From positions 1 to 64,000 of the forward strand of contig NZ_JAQIJT010000001.1 of the NCBI RefSeq assembly GCF_036946125.1: a DNA stretch of 64,000 nt, in the 5' to 3' direction. Made by a program: the position numbers and the translations under genes. Position 1 is the first letter of the stretch, and every line of letters starts with the position of its first letter. The notes beneath the pieces are model-generated. The model ran no database searches. It saw nothing but the letters and a program-made list of their open reading frames with translations, and was not told where the DNA came from. Positions 48,809-56,930 of the stretch are shown here, in pieces. The stretch is from Sphingomonas adhaesiva. GTDB taxonomy: Bacteria > Pseudomonadota > Alphaproteobacteria > Sphingomonadales > Sphingomonadaceae.

Positions 48809-49627
48809 ATGATGCGGTTCAAGGGCAAGGTAGCGATCGTGACCGGCGGCGGGTCGGGCATCGGGGCGGCGTTCGCGCGGCGCGTGCATGGCGAGGGGGC
48901 GGCGGTGATGATCGCCGACCTGGACGTCGAGCGCGGCGGCGCGCTGGCGGCGGAACTGGGGGAGCGCACCGCGTTCCGCCACGCCGACGTGGCCGATCCC
49001 GCGGCGATGGACGCACTTGCGGCCGATACCGCGGCGGCGTTCGGCGGCATCGACATCCTCTACAACAATGCCGGGATCGGCTGTTACGGCCTGACCCCGG
49101 ACCTGCCGGTCGAGCAGTGGCGCCGCGTGATCGCGGTCAACCTGGATGCGGTATTCTATGGCTGTCGCGCGGTGATCCCGCACCTGAGGGCGCGCGGCGG
49201 CGGTGCGATCGTCAACACCGCCTCCGCCAGCGGGATGCGCGCCGACTACGGCTTCACCGCGTACAATGCGGCGAAGGCGGGGGTCATCAACTATACCCGC
49301 AGTCTCGCGATCGACCACGCGCGCGACAACATCCGCGCCAATGCGGTATGCCCCGGCCCGGTCGACACGCCGATCCTGACCACCGGCGTCGATGCCATCC
49401 CTGGCCTGCGTGCCGAATGGGAGCAGGTGGTGCCCGCGGGCCGCTTCGCCCGCGCGGAGGAAATCGCCGCGGTTGCCGCCTTCCTGGCGAGCGACGACGC
49501 GAGCGCGGTGACCGGCGCCGCGATCCCGGTCGACGGCGGGCTGACCGCGCACACCGGCCAGCCCGACCTGCGCGCGCGCATGGACGCCGCCGCGGCCCGG
49601 CAACATGATGGAGGAGAGCGACCATGA
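48809..49627 (+). CDS. SDR-family oxidoreductase
   Basis: A 272-residue classical short-chain dehydrogenase. It has the cofactor site VTGGGSGIGAAF, the NNAG motif, catalytic serine in NTASASGM, Y-x-x-x-K in YNAAK, and PGPVDTPI after it. An aspartate at the end of the second strand (IADLDVERG) favours NAD. It would oxidise an alcohol or reduce a ketone in the operon pathway. It overlaps the cupin gene start by 4 nt. Substrate unknown. Confidence 0.9.
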   Translation: MMRFKGKVAIVTGGGSGIGAAFARRVHGEGAAVMIADLDVERGGALAAELGERTAFRHADVADPAAMDALAADTAAAFGGIDILYNNAGIGCYGLTPDLPVEQWRRVIAVNLDAVFYGCRAVIPHLRARGGGAIVNTASASGMRADYGFTAYNAAKAGVINYTRSLAIDHARDNIRANAVCPGPVDTPILTTGVDAIPGLRAEWEQVVPAGRFARAEEIAAVAAFLASDDASAVTGAAIPVDGGLTAHTGQPDLRARMDAAAARQHDGGERP

Positions 49628-50154
49628 CGACGGAAAATTCCACGGAGACCCCGCGCTTCCGGATCTACCGCGCCGCCGATGCGCCCGACTATAGCGAGAC
49701 GTCGTGCATGGAGGTGGTCGGCATGACCGACATCATCGCCGACGGCATCGCGCGCGCGGGCAAGGCGGGCGATCACGAGGGCAATGTCGTCAAGCTGCTC
49801 TTCGCGATGCCGGGGATGAGCCTGACCTACGCCTGGTTCAAGAGCGGCTTCCCGCTGCCGTTGCACAGCCACAATGCCGACTGCCTGTACTACATCATCG
49901 CCGGCACGCTGAAGCTGGGCACCGAGGACCTGGGCGCGGGCGACGGCTTCTTCGTCGGGCGCGACGTGCCGTACAACTACAAGCCCGGCGCGCAGGGCGT
50001 GGAGGTGCTGGAATTCCGCACCGCCGACACGTTCGACATCCGCTTCCTGGGCAAGACCACCGCCTTCTGGGACAAGACCGTCGCCGCGCTGGAGGCGGAG
50101 CGTCCGAACTGGGCCGCGCAGCGCCCGCCGCACGAACTGGTCGGCGTCAAGTGA
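49624..50154 (+). CDS. cupin-domain protein
   Basis: A 176-residue single-domain cupin. Cupin motif 1 is seen as LPLHSHNADCLYYIIAGTLKLG and motif 2 as the GDGFFVGRDVPYNY region. The HSH pair could bind a metal. Such proteins act as dioxygenases, isomerases or sensors. Overlap of 4 nt with the SDR gene and with a GTG alternative start of the next gene puts it in the middle of the operon. Specific role unknown. Confidence 0.8.
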   Translation: MTTENSTETPRFRIYRAADAPDYSETSCMEVVGMTDIIADGIARAGKAGDHEGNVVKLLFAMPGMSLTYAWFKSGFPLPLHSHNADCLYYIIAGTLKLGTEDLGAGDGFFVGRDVPYNYKPGAQGVEVLEFRTADTFDIRFLGKTTAFWDKTVAALEAERPNWAAQRPPHELVGVK

Positions 50155-50162
50155 GCGCGACG

Positions 50163-51239
50163 ATGCGCGCGCTGGTGCGGCGCGGGCCCTCGCTCCGGGT
50201 CGCCGACGTGCCCGACGCCACGCCCGCCGCCGGTCAGGTCGTGGCGCGCACGCTGGCGTGCGGGATCTGCGGGTCGGACCTGCACGCGGTCGATCATCTG
50301 GAGCACGGCGTCGCGATCGGGCTGCGGTCGGGCGCGGCGGACACGATCGATCCGTCGTGCGACCTCGTCATGGGGCACGAATTCTGCGCCGAGATCCTGG
50401 ATCACGGCCCCGGCACCGACCGGCGGCTGAAGGCCGGCACGCGCGTCGTCTCCACCCCCTTCGCCTTCGGTCCCCTCGGCCCCGAGCTGATCGGCTTCTC
50501 CACCCGCTATCGCGGCGCCTTCGCGGAGCGCGTGGTCCTGACCGAGGCGCTGCTGCTGCCCGTCCCCAACGGCCTGTCGGCGGAGGCCGCCGCGCTGACC
50601 GAGCCGCTGTCGGTCGGCACGCATGCGGTCGCGGTCGCCGCACCCACCGCGCGGTCGGTCGCGCTGGTCGTCGGCTGCGGCCCGATCGGGCTGGCGGTGA
50701 TCGTCGCGCTGAAGCGCCGCGGCATCGGTCCGGTGATCGCGGCGGACTTCTCGCCGGCGCGGCGCGCGCGTGCGGAGCGGCTGGGCGCGGACATCGTGGT
50801 CGACCCCGCCGTCACCTCGCCCCACGCGTCGTGGGAGGCGCATGACGTCCCCGCCACGCTCGCCGCGCTGGGCCCCGCACAGCTGGCGGGACGGTCCCTG
50901 CGCGACGCGATCGTCTTCGAATGCGTCGGCGTGCCGGGGATGCTCCAGTCGCTGATCGAGAGCGCACCCCCGATGGCGCATGTCGTCGTGGTCGGCGCAT
51001 GCCAGGAGGACGACCGCATCCTGCCCGTCATCGCGATCAACAAGCAGCTGCGCTTCAGCTTCGTGTTCGCCTACTCGCCGGACGAGTTCGCGGAGACGCT
51101 GGGGGCGCTGGCGGACGGGGCGATCGATGCCGACGCCTTCCTGACCGGCACCGTTTCGCTGGACGAGGCGCCCGCCGCCTTCCGCCGCCTCGCCACGCCG
51201 GCGGATCAGGTGAAGGTCGTGGTGCGGCCATGGCAGTAG
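50163..51239 (+). CDS. zinc-dependent alcohol dehydrogenase family protein
   Basis: A 358-residue medium-chain dehydrogenase. The catalytic-zinc site reads ACGICGSDLHAVDH and GHEF, the Rossmann motif is VVGCGPIGLAVIVAL, and the downstream aspartate in AADFSPARR favours NAD. The four-cysteine structural-zinc loop is not visible. ATG 50163 gives the standard N-terminus; GTG 50151 overlapping the previous stop would add four residues. It likely oxidises an alcohol to an aldehyde or ketone before the acyl-CoA ligase step. Confidence 0.88.
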   Translation: MRALVRRGPSLRVADVPDATPAAGQVVARTLACGICGSDLHAVDHLEHGVAIGLRSGAADTIDPSCDLVMGHEFCAEILDHGPGTDRRLKAGTRVVSTPFAFGPLGPELIGFSTRYRGAFAERVVLTEALLLPVPNGLSAEAAALTEPLSVGTHAVAVAAPTARSVALVVGCGPIGLAVIVALKRRGIGPVIAADFSPARRARAERLGADIVVDPAVTSPHASWEAHDVPATLAALGPAQLAGRSLRDAIVFECVGVPGMLQSLIESAPPMAHVVVVGACQEDDRILPVIAINKQLRFSFVFAYSPDEFAETLGALADGAIDADAFLTGTVSLDEAPAAFRRLATPADQVKVVVRPWQ

Positions 51240-51727
51240 CGACACTTACCAAGGCGCAGTCCGCGGGCATCACATTGGGCGTGGTGCTATTGATCGTCGG
51301 CTTCCTGCTGATCGGCGCGTGGCTGGCGCTGGCGCCGCTCTACGCCGGCTTCCTGCTGCTGTGGTATTTCGGCAGCGTCGACGTGCTGGACGCGAAGGCG
51401 CTGCCCGCGCTGGCCATCGGCGCCGTCGCGGGCACGCTGACCGCATGGCTGCTCCAGGCCGGCGTGGCACGGGCGGGCGCGATCGGCGCGGTGCCGGCGC
51501 TGACCGTCATCGTCGCCGCGATCTTCTGCCAGCTCCTCGGCCGGCTGCCGATCGCGATCAACCGCGCCTACATGCTCTACGTCACGGTCATGGCCGCGCC
51601 GCTGCTGCAACGGCAGGAGCGGTTCGACCACGTGCTGCTGACGATCGCGGTCGCGACGCTCTATTTCGGCGGCGCGGTGATGCTCGGGCGGCACCTGATG
51701 GCGCGACGTCGCTTGGTGACGGCATGA
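51230..51727 (+). CDS. small integral membrane protein, 165 aa
   Basis: A 165-residue protein with about five hydrophobic helices (near 13-32, 34-48, 57-77, 84-104 and 135-152). It overlaps the alcohol dehydrogenase end by 10 nt and the ligase start by 4 nt. I recognise no certain family; it could be a transport or scaffold partner of the operon. The tight packing argues that it is a real gene. Confidence 0.72.
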   Translation: MAVATLTKAQSAGITLGVVLLIVGFLLIGAWLALAPLYAGFLLLWYFGSVDVLDAKALPALAIGAVAGTLTAWLLQAGVARAGAIGAVPALTVIVAAIFCQLLGRLPIAINRAYMLYVTVMAAPLLQRQERFDHVLLTIAVATLYFGGAVMLGRHLMARRRLVTA

Positions 51728-53238
51728 CCCGCAGCGTGGGGCTTCATCTGACCCAGCCGCTCCACCGCGCGCTGCGCGAGGGGGCCGATACGGTCGCGAC
51801 GATCGACGGCACCCGCGTGCACGACTGGAGCGAGGCGGTCGGGCGGGTCCGGCGCGCGGCGGACGTGCTGCGTCACCGCGGCGTGTCGCCCGGCGACCGC
51901 GTCGCGCTGCTCGCGCCCAACGGCGACATCTTCGTCGACCTGCTGTTCGGCACCGCCTGGGCCGGGGGCGTGCTGGTCCCGATCAACACGCGCTGGTCGG
52001 CCGCGGAGATCGCGCATGCGCTGACAGACAGCGCGCCGCGCCTACTGGTGATCGATCGCGGCTTCCTGCCGCTGCTCCCCGCGATCCGGGCGATCGTGAC
52101 CGACATGCCCGACGTCATCCTGGCGGGCGAGGATTGGGACGCGCTGATCGCGCGGGCACACGAGGCGCCCGAGCACCTGCGCCACGGCGACGACCTCGCC
52201 GCCTTGCTCTACACCGGCGGCACCACCGGCGCGTCGAAGGGCGTGATGCTGTCGCACCGCGCGCTCCTCACCTATGCGATGTGCCTGGCCGGCTCGGGCG
52301 AGAGCGCGCCGGGGGCGTGCATGCTGCACACCGCGCCGCTGTTCCACGTCGGCGCGCTGTCCGGGCTGCTGGCCAGCCTGCTCAACCGGGCGCGCCACGT
52401 CTTCCTGCCGGCGTTCGAGGCGGGCGCGGTGATCGCGGCGATCGCGCAGCATCGCGTCACCGACCTGTTCCTGGTGCCGACGATGTTGCAGGCGCTGCTC
52501 GACCACCCCAGCTTCGCCGCGCGCGACCTGTCCTGCGTCGAGCGCGTCTATTACGGCGCCGCGCCGATCGCGCCCGCGCTGATGGACCGCGCCATCGCCG
52601 CGATGCCGCGCGTCGGCTTTGTCCAGGGGTACGGCATGACGGAGACGTCGGGCTCGGTCGCGCTGCTCACGCCGGCGGACCACCGCCACCCCGCGCGCGT
52701 CCGCTCCAACGGGCGCGCGGTAATGGCGGTCGAGGTGGCGATCGTCGACACCGCCGGGTGCGAACTGGCGCCGGGTGGACGCGGCGAGATCGTGGTGCGC
52801 GGCGACGCGGTAATGTCCGGCTATTGGAACCGCCCGGAGGAGACCGCCTCGGCGCTGCGCGGCGGCTGGATGCACACCGGCGACGTCGGCTGGATGGATG
52901 CGGACGGCTATGTCCATGTCGTCGACCGGCTGAAGGACATAATCCTGACCGGCGGCGAGAACGTCTTCTCGATCGAGGTCGAGGGCGCCCTGTCCAGCCA
53001 CCCCGCGGTCGCGCAATGCGCCGTCGTCGGGCGCCCCGACGATCATTGGGGCGAGACGGTCCATGCCGTCGTCGTGCTGCGGGACGCCGCCACCGCCGAC
53101 GACCTCATCGCGCACTGCCGCGAGCGGATCGCGCGCTACAAATGCCCGCGCAGCATCGCCTTTCGCGACACCATGCCGCTCTCGGCCGCGGGCAAGATCC
53201 TGAAGGGCGTGCTGCGCGACGAGGTGGCGCGCCGCTGA
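51724..53238 (+). CDS. acyl-CoA synthetase (AMP-forming)
   Basis: A 504-residue member of the ANL (AMP-dependent ligase) superfamily. The P-loop is LLYTGGTTGASKGVMLSH, the A5 motif GYGMTETSG, the hinge region TGDVGWMDADGYVHVVDR, and the catalytic C-terminal lysine sits in SAAGKILKGVLRD. All motifs are complete, so it should activate a carboxylic acid to its CoA thioester. The acid is likely the product of the upstream dehydrogenases. It ends the operon. Confidence 0.9.
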   Translation: MTRSVGLHLTQPLHRALREGADTVATIDGTRVHDWSEAVGRVRRAADVLRHRGVSPGDRVALLAPNGDIFVDLLFGTAWAGGVLVPINTRWSAAEIAHALTDSAPRLLVIDRGFLPLLPAIRAIVTDMPDVILAGEDWDALIARAHEAPEHLRHGDDLAALLYTGGTTGASKGVMLSHRALLTYAMCLAGSGESAPGACMLHTAPLFHVGALSGLLASLLNRARHVFLPAFEAGAVIAAIAQHRVTDLFLVPTMLQALLDHPSFAARDLSCVERVYYGAAPIAPALMDRAIAAMPRVGFVQGYGMTETSGSVALLTPADHRHPARVRSNGRAVMAVEVAIVDTAGCELAPGGRGEIVVRGDAVMSGYWNRPEETASALRGGWMHTGDVGWMDADGYVHVVDRLKDIILTGGENVFSIEVEGALSSHPAVAQCAVVGRPDDHWGETVHAVVVLRDAATADDLIAHCRERIARYKCPRSIAFRDTMPLSAAGKILKGVLRDEVARR

Positions 53239-53366
53239 GCGCTACGGCGCTCTCCCACAGCCATGACGGCGGATTCAGCCGTCCGCGCGGCGGCGTCCAT
53301 CCGGCGGCTCCGATCCGGACGACCGCACGATAGCGCCGGCGGGCGCGGAAAGTGACGAAACACTGC

Positions 53367-53930
53367 TCAGACGGCGTCGGCCGCCAGCGACTTGCGCATG
53401 CGCATCATCGGGACGCCCACGCCGCCGGCGTTCGCGACCACCTGCTCCACCGGCACGTAGCCAGCGACCCGGTACAGACGTTCGCCGCTGAGCGTGGCCA
53501 TCAACTCGACGCCGGCGAACCCGGCCTGCGCCGCGGCCTCCTCGCATCCCCGCAGGATCAGCCGCCCCACCCCCTGCCGTGCAAAGGCGGGGTCGGTGTA
53601 CATCGCCCGGATCCTGGCGGGATCGCGCGCCGGGTCCAGCAATGCGGGATCGCGCAGCGCGGTGCTGTGATCCCCGCCGTACAGCGTCGCGCGCCTGCTC
53701 CAGCCGCCGCAGCCCGCGATTGTGCCGTCGCGCTCCGCGACCAGATAGGTGCCGTCCCGGACCAGCTGCGTGTCCAGCCCCATGACCGCGTGGCTGGCGG
53801 CGATCTGCGCGGGCGACAGCAGCCCGGCCTGCAACGCGTCGATCGCGCGGGTCATCAGCGCCTCCAGCGCGGGCAGATCGTCCGTCGTCGCCCATCGCGT
53901 GCGCCATATGCTGCCTGTCGCGGTCGTCAT
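53367..53930 (-). CDS. GNAT-family N-acetyltransferase
   Basis: A 187-residue acetyltransferase. The acetyl-CoA loop is ARQGVGRLILRGCE, with IRAMYTDPAF before it and a beta-bulge sequence GVELMATLSGERLY after. Short C-terminal strands complete the fold. It has no obvious partner: the acyl-CoA ligase gene converges on it and the peptidase gene diverges. Substrate unknown. Confidence 0.87.
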   Translation of the reverse strand: MTTATGSIWRTRWATTDDLPALEALMTRAIDALQAGLLSPAQIAASHAVMGLDTQLVRDGTYLVAERDGTIAGCGGWSRRATLYGGDHSTALRDPALLDPARDPARIRAMYTDPAFARQGVGRLILRGCEEAAAQAGFAGVELMATLSGERLYRVAGYVPVEQVVANAGGVGVPMMRMRKSLAADAV

Positions 53931-54034
53931 GTCACATCCACTGCGTCGTTGCGGTCCGCGGTCGCGGATACGCGCTCTTTGGAAGACCGCAAACCTTCGC
54001 TAGGACAGGAAAAAACCGTCTCGGGGGGATCATC

Positions 54035-55537
54035 GTGCGTCATCTGGCTACTGCCCTTCTCGCCTGTGTGGCGGCCCTTCCCGCGACCGCGCAACCGCGC
54101 GACTATGTGGCGGATCATCAGGGCGCGATCCTGGCCGAATACGTCACGCTGCTGGCCATCCCCAACGTCGCGTCGGACACGCCCGACATCCGCCGCAACG
54201 CCGCGTGGCTGATGGCGAAGATGCGCGGGCAAGGGCTGTCGCCGCGCCTGCTCGAAGGGCCGGACGCGACGGTGCCCCCCGCCGTCTATGGCGAGTGGAT
54301 CGTGCCCGGCGCGTCGCGCACCTACGTGCTCTATGCGCATTACGACGGTCAGCCCGTCACCCCCGCGGACTGGACCTCGACCAGGCCGTTCGAGCCGCGG
54401 CTGTACACCGACCGCCTGGATCGCGGCGGAAAGCCGGTCGTGGAACTGCCGACGACGCTCGACCCCGAATGGCGGCTGTACGGTCGCTCCGCCTCGGACG
54501 ACAAGGCGGGGGTGATGGCGATCCTGACCGCGATCGACGCGCTCAAGGCGCAGGGGAAGCGGCCGGCGTTCAACCTCAAGATCGTCTTCGAGGGGGAGGA
54601 GGAAGCCGGCTCGCCGCATCTCGCCGCCATCCTCGACCGCCACCGCACGCTCCTGGCGTCCGACGGCTGGATCATCTTCGACGGGCCGGAGAACCAGTCC
54701 GAGGCGAAGCAGGTGGTGCTGGGCGTCCGCGGCGTCGTGGGCGTCAACCTGACCGTCTACGGCCCCGCGCGCCCGCTCCACAGCGGGCATTACGGCAATT
54801 GGGCGCCCAACCCGGCGATGCAGCTGGCACAGCTCCTCGCCTCGATGAAGGACCGATCGGGGCGGGTGACGATCAAGGGTTTCTACGACGACGTCACCCC
54901 GCTCACCCCGGCGGAGCGCGCGATGATCGACGCGGTGCCGAACACCGATGCCAGGCTGAAGCGCGATCTGGGCCTCGCCACCTCCGATGGCGGGGGCCGC
55001 CCGGTCGCGGCGATGACGCAGCTGCCGTCGCTCAGCGTCACCGGGCTGCGCAGTGCCGATGTGGGGGACAAGGCGCGCAACGTGATCCCCGCGAGCGCGA
55101 CCGCGGCGCTCGACATGCGGCTGGTCGCGGGGAACGACCACCAGCGCCAGTACGACCGGCTGGTGGCGCACATCCGCGCGCAGGGCTTCTTCGTCGTCGA
55201 TCACGCTCCGACGCCGGAGGAGCGGCGCGCGCACGGGCCGATCGCCTTCGTCAGCAAGGTGGGGGGCTATAACGCGGAGCGTACCGCGCTCGACCATCCG
55301 CTGGCGACGGCGGTCATCCGCGCGGTCAGGCGCCGCCACGCCGACGCGATCGTGCTGCCCTCGATCGGCGGCAGCCTGCCGCTGTACGTCCTGCGCGATA
55401 CGCTCGCCGCGCCCAGCGTGACGGTGGCGCTCGCCAATCACGACAACAACCAGCATGCCGAGGACGAGAACCTTCGCCTGCGCAGCCTGTGGGACGCGAT
55501 CCGGGTCGCCGAGTCGATCATGACGCTGGAACGCTAG
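54035..55537 (+). CDS. exported M20-family metallopeptidase
   Basis: A 500-residue protein with a signal peptide (MRHLATALLACVAALPATAQ). The M20 catalytic domain shows LYAHYDGQP with the first metal histidine, ASDDKAGVMA with the bridging aspartate and FEGEEEAGSPH with the catalytic glutamates. A dimerisation domain (residues about 220-370) is present. M20 enzymes are zinc di-/tripeptidases or amidohydrolases. GTG at 54035 follows a GGGGGG tract. It is likely periplasmic; the exact substrate is unknown. Confidence 0.88.
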   Translation: MRHLATALLACVAALPATAQPRDYVADHQGAILAEYVTLLAIPNVASDTPDIRRNAAWLMAKMRGQGLSPRLLEGPDATVPPAVYGEWIVPGASRTYVLYAHYDGQPVTPADWTSTRPFEPRLYTDRLDRGGKPVVELPTTLDPEWRLYGRSASDDKAGVMAILTAIDALKAQGKRPAFNLKIVFEGEEEAGSPHLAAILDRHRTLLASDGWIIFDGPENQSEAKQVVLGVRGVVGVNLTVYGPARPLHSGHYGNWAPNPAMQLAQLLASMKDRSGRVTIKGFYDDVTPLTPAERAMIDAVPNTDARLKRDLGLATSDGGGRPVAAMTQLPSLSVTGLRSADVGDKARNVIPASATAALDMRLVAGNDHQRQYDRLVAHIRAQGFFVVDHAPTPEERRAHGPIAFVSKVGGYNAERTALDHPLATAVIRAVRRRHADAIVLPSIGGSLPLYVLRDTLAAPSVTVALANHDNNQHAEDENLRLRSLWDAIRVAESIMTLER

Positions 55538-55619
55538 GCCCGATCCCGGAGCGCCCTCTCCCGAACCGCGTCCCGGCGGTGGATGCGCGCAATGGCGACG
55601 GAGACCGCGTCGCCGCCCG

Positions 55620-56930
55620 TCAGCGATAGTCCGCCGGGCGGATCCCGTAGCGCTTCAATTTGTCGTACAGCGTGTTCCGCCCGATCCCCAGCGTCGCCAG
55701 CGCGGTGGCGATGTCGCCGCCGCATCGCACCAGGCAGTCGCGGATGATGCGCGCCTCGAACGCCGCCACCTGCGTCGGCAGATCGGCGTGGCTCTCGTCA
55801 CCGCGGTCGAGCGGCAGTCCCAGCATCGTGCGCCGCGCATATCCGCGAAGCTCGCGGACGTTGCCGGGCCAGTCGTGCGCGACGAGATAGGCGTGCACCT
55901 CGCGGCCGAGCGGGGGCAGCGCCCGACCCTCGCTGCGCGCGACCTCGTCGAGGAAGTGCGCGAAGAGCAGCGGCACGTCGCTGATCCGCTCGCGCAGCGG
56001 GGGCACGCGGACCCGTACCGGGTTGAGGCGGTAATAGAGGTCCTTGCGGAACCGGCCCTCGCGCACCGCATCGTCCAGCTCGACATTGGTGGCGGCGACG
56101 ATGCGCAGGTCGATCGGGCGCGGACGATCGCCGCCGATGACCGTCACCTCGCGCTCCTCGATCACCCGCAGCATCGCGCCCTGCACCGCCGGCGGCATGC
56201 TGCCGATCTCGTCCAGGAACAGCGTGCCGCCGTTCGACATCTCGATGCGGCCGGGGTGCCCGCCGCGATATTGCGCATGGACGCCCGGCGCATAGCCGAA
56301 CAGCTCAGCCTCGGCGAGGCCGCTCGGCAGCGCGGCGCAATTGACCGCGACGAACGGGCGCGCGCGCCGCGGCCCCCAGCGGTGCAGCAACAGCGCGGCG
56401 AGTTCCTTGCCGGTGCCGGTCTCGCCCTCCACCAGCACGTCGATGTCGGCCTGCGCGATCTGGCGCAGCATCTCGCGCAGGCGCACCATGACCGCGGTCT
56501 CGCCGATCAGGACGTCCCCCTCCTGCGCGCGCGCCGCCGCGGCGCGCAGCGCGCGGTTCTCCAGCACCAGTCGCCGCCGGTCGATCGCGCGGCGCACGCA
56601 GGCGATCAGGTGATCGGCGGCGAACGGCTTCGGGATGAAGTCGAATACACCCTGTTTGAGCACGTCGATGACCATCGGGACATCGGCGTGGCCGGTCATG
56701 ACGATGACGGGGATGTCCTCGTCGACCGACCGGATACGCCGGAACAGCTCCAGCCCGTCCATTCCCGGCATGCGCACGTCGGTGACGACGACGCCGGCGA
56801 ACTCCGGCGTCACCCGCGCCAGCGCCGCCACCGGATCGGCCGCGACCTCGACCTCCATATCCTCCAGCTCGAACGCCTGGCGCAGCACCGCGCGCAGCGT
56901 CGCATCGTCGTCGAGGAGCAACGTGGTCAC
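55620..56930 (-). CDS. NtrC/DctD-type response regulator with degenerate sigma-54 motif
   Basis: A 436-residue regulator: receiver domain (phosphoacceptor D51 in VVVTDVRMPGMDG), AAA+ domain (Walker A GETGTGKE, Walker B GGTLFLDEIG, arginine fingers in FRKDLYYRLN) and a Fis-type helix-turn-helix (GDIATALATLGIGRNTLYDKL). The sigma-54 contact loop, normally GAFTGA, reads GYAPGVHAQY, so phenylalanine and threonine are missing. It may not activate sigma-54 and could work with another polymerase form. It overlaps the kinase gene by 4 nt. With the kinase and divergent KgtP-like transporter it likely senses carboxylates. Confidence 0.9.
   Translation of the reverse strand: MTTLLLDDDATLRAVLRQAFELEDMEVEVAADPVAALARVTPEFAGVVVTDVRMPGMDGLELFRRIRSVDEDIPVIVMTGHADVPMVIDVLKQGVFDFIPKPFAADHLIACVRRAIDRRRLVLENRALRAAAARAQEGDVLIGETAVMVRLREMLRQIAQADIDVLVEGETGTGKELAALLLHRWGPRRARPFVAVNCAALPSGLAEAELFGYAPGVHAQYRGGHPGRIEMSNGGTLFLDEIGSMPPAVQGAMLRVIEEREVTVIGGDRPRPIDLRIVAATNVELDDAVREGRFRKDLYYRLNPVRVRVPPLRERISDVPLLFAHFLDEVARSEGRALPPLGREVHAYLVAHDWPGNVRELRGYARRTMLGLPLDRGDESHADLPTQVAAFEARIIRDCLVRCGGDIATALATLGIGRNTLYDKLKRYGIRPADYR

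Noticed and set aside
53237..53252. GAGCGC/GCGCTC hairpin after the acyl-CoA ligase gene
   Set aside because: Only a 6-bp stem overlapping the stop codon and no T-tract; frequent by chance in this GC-rich DNA.
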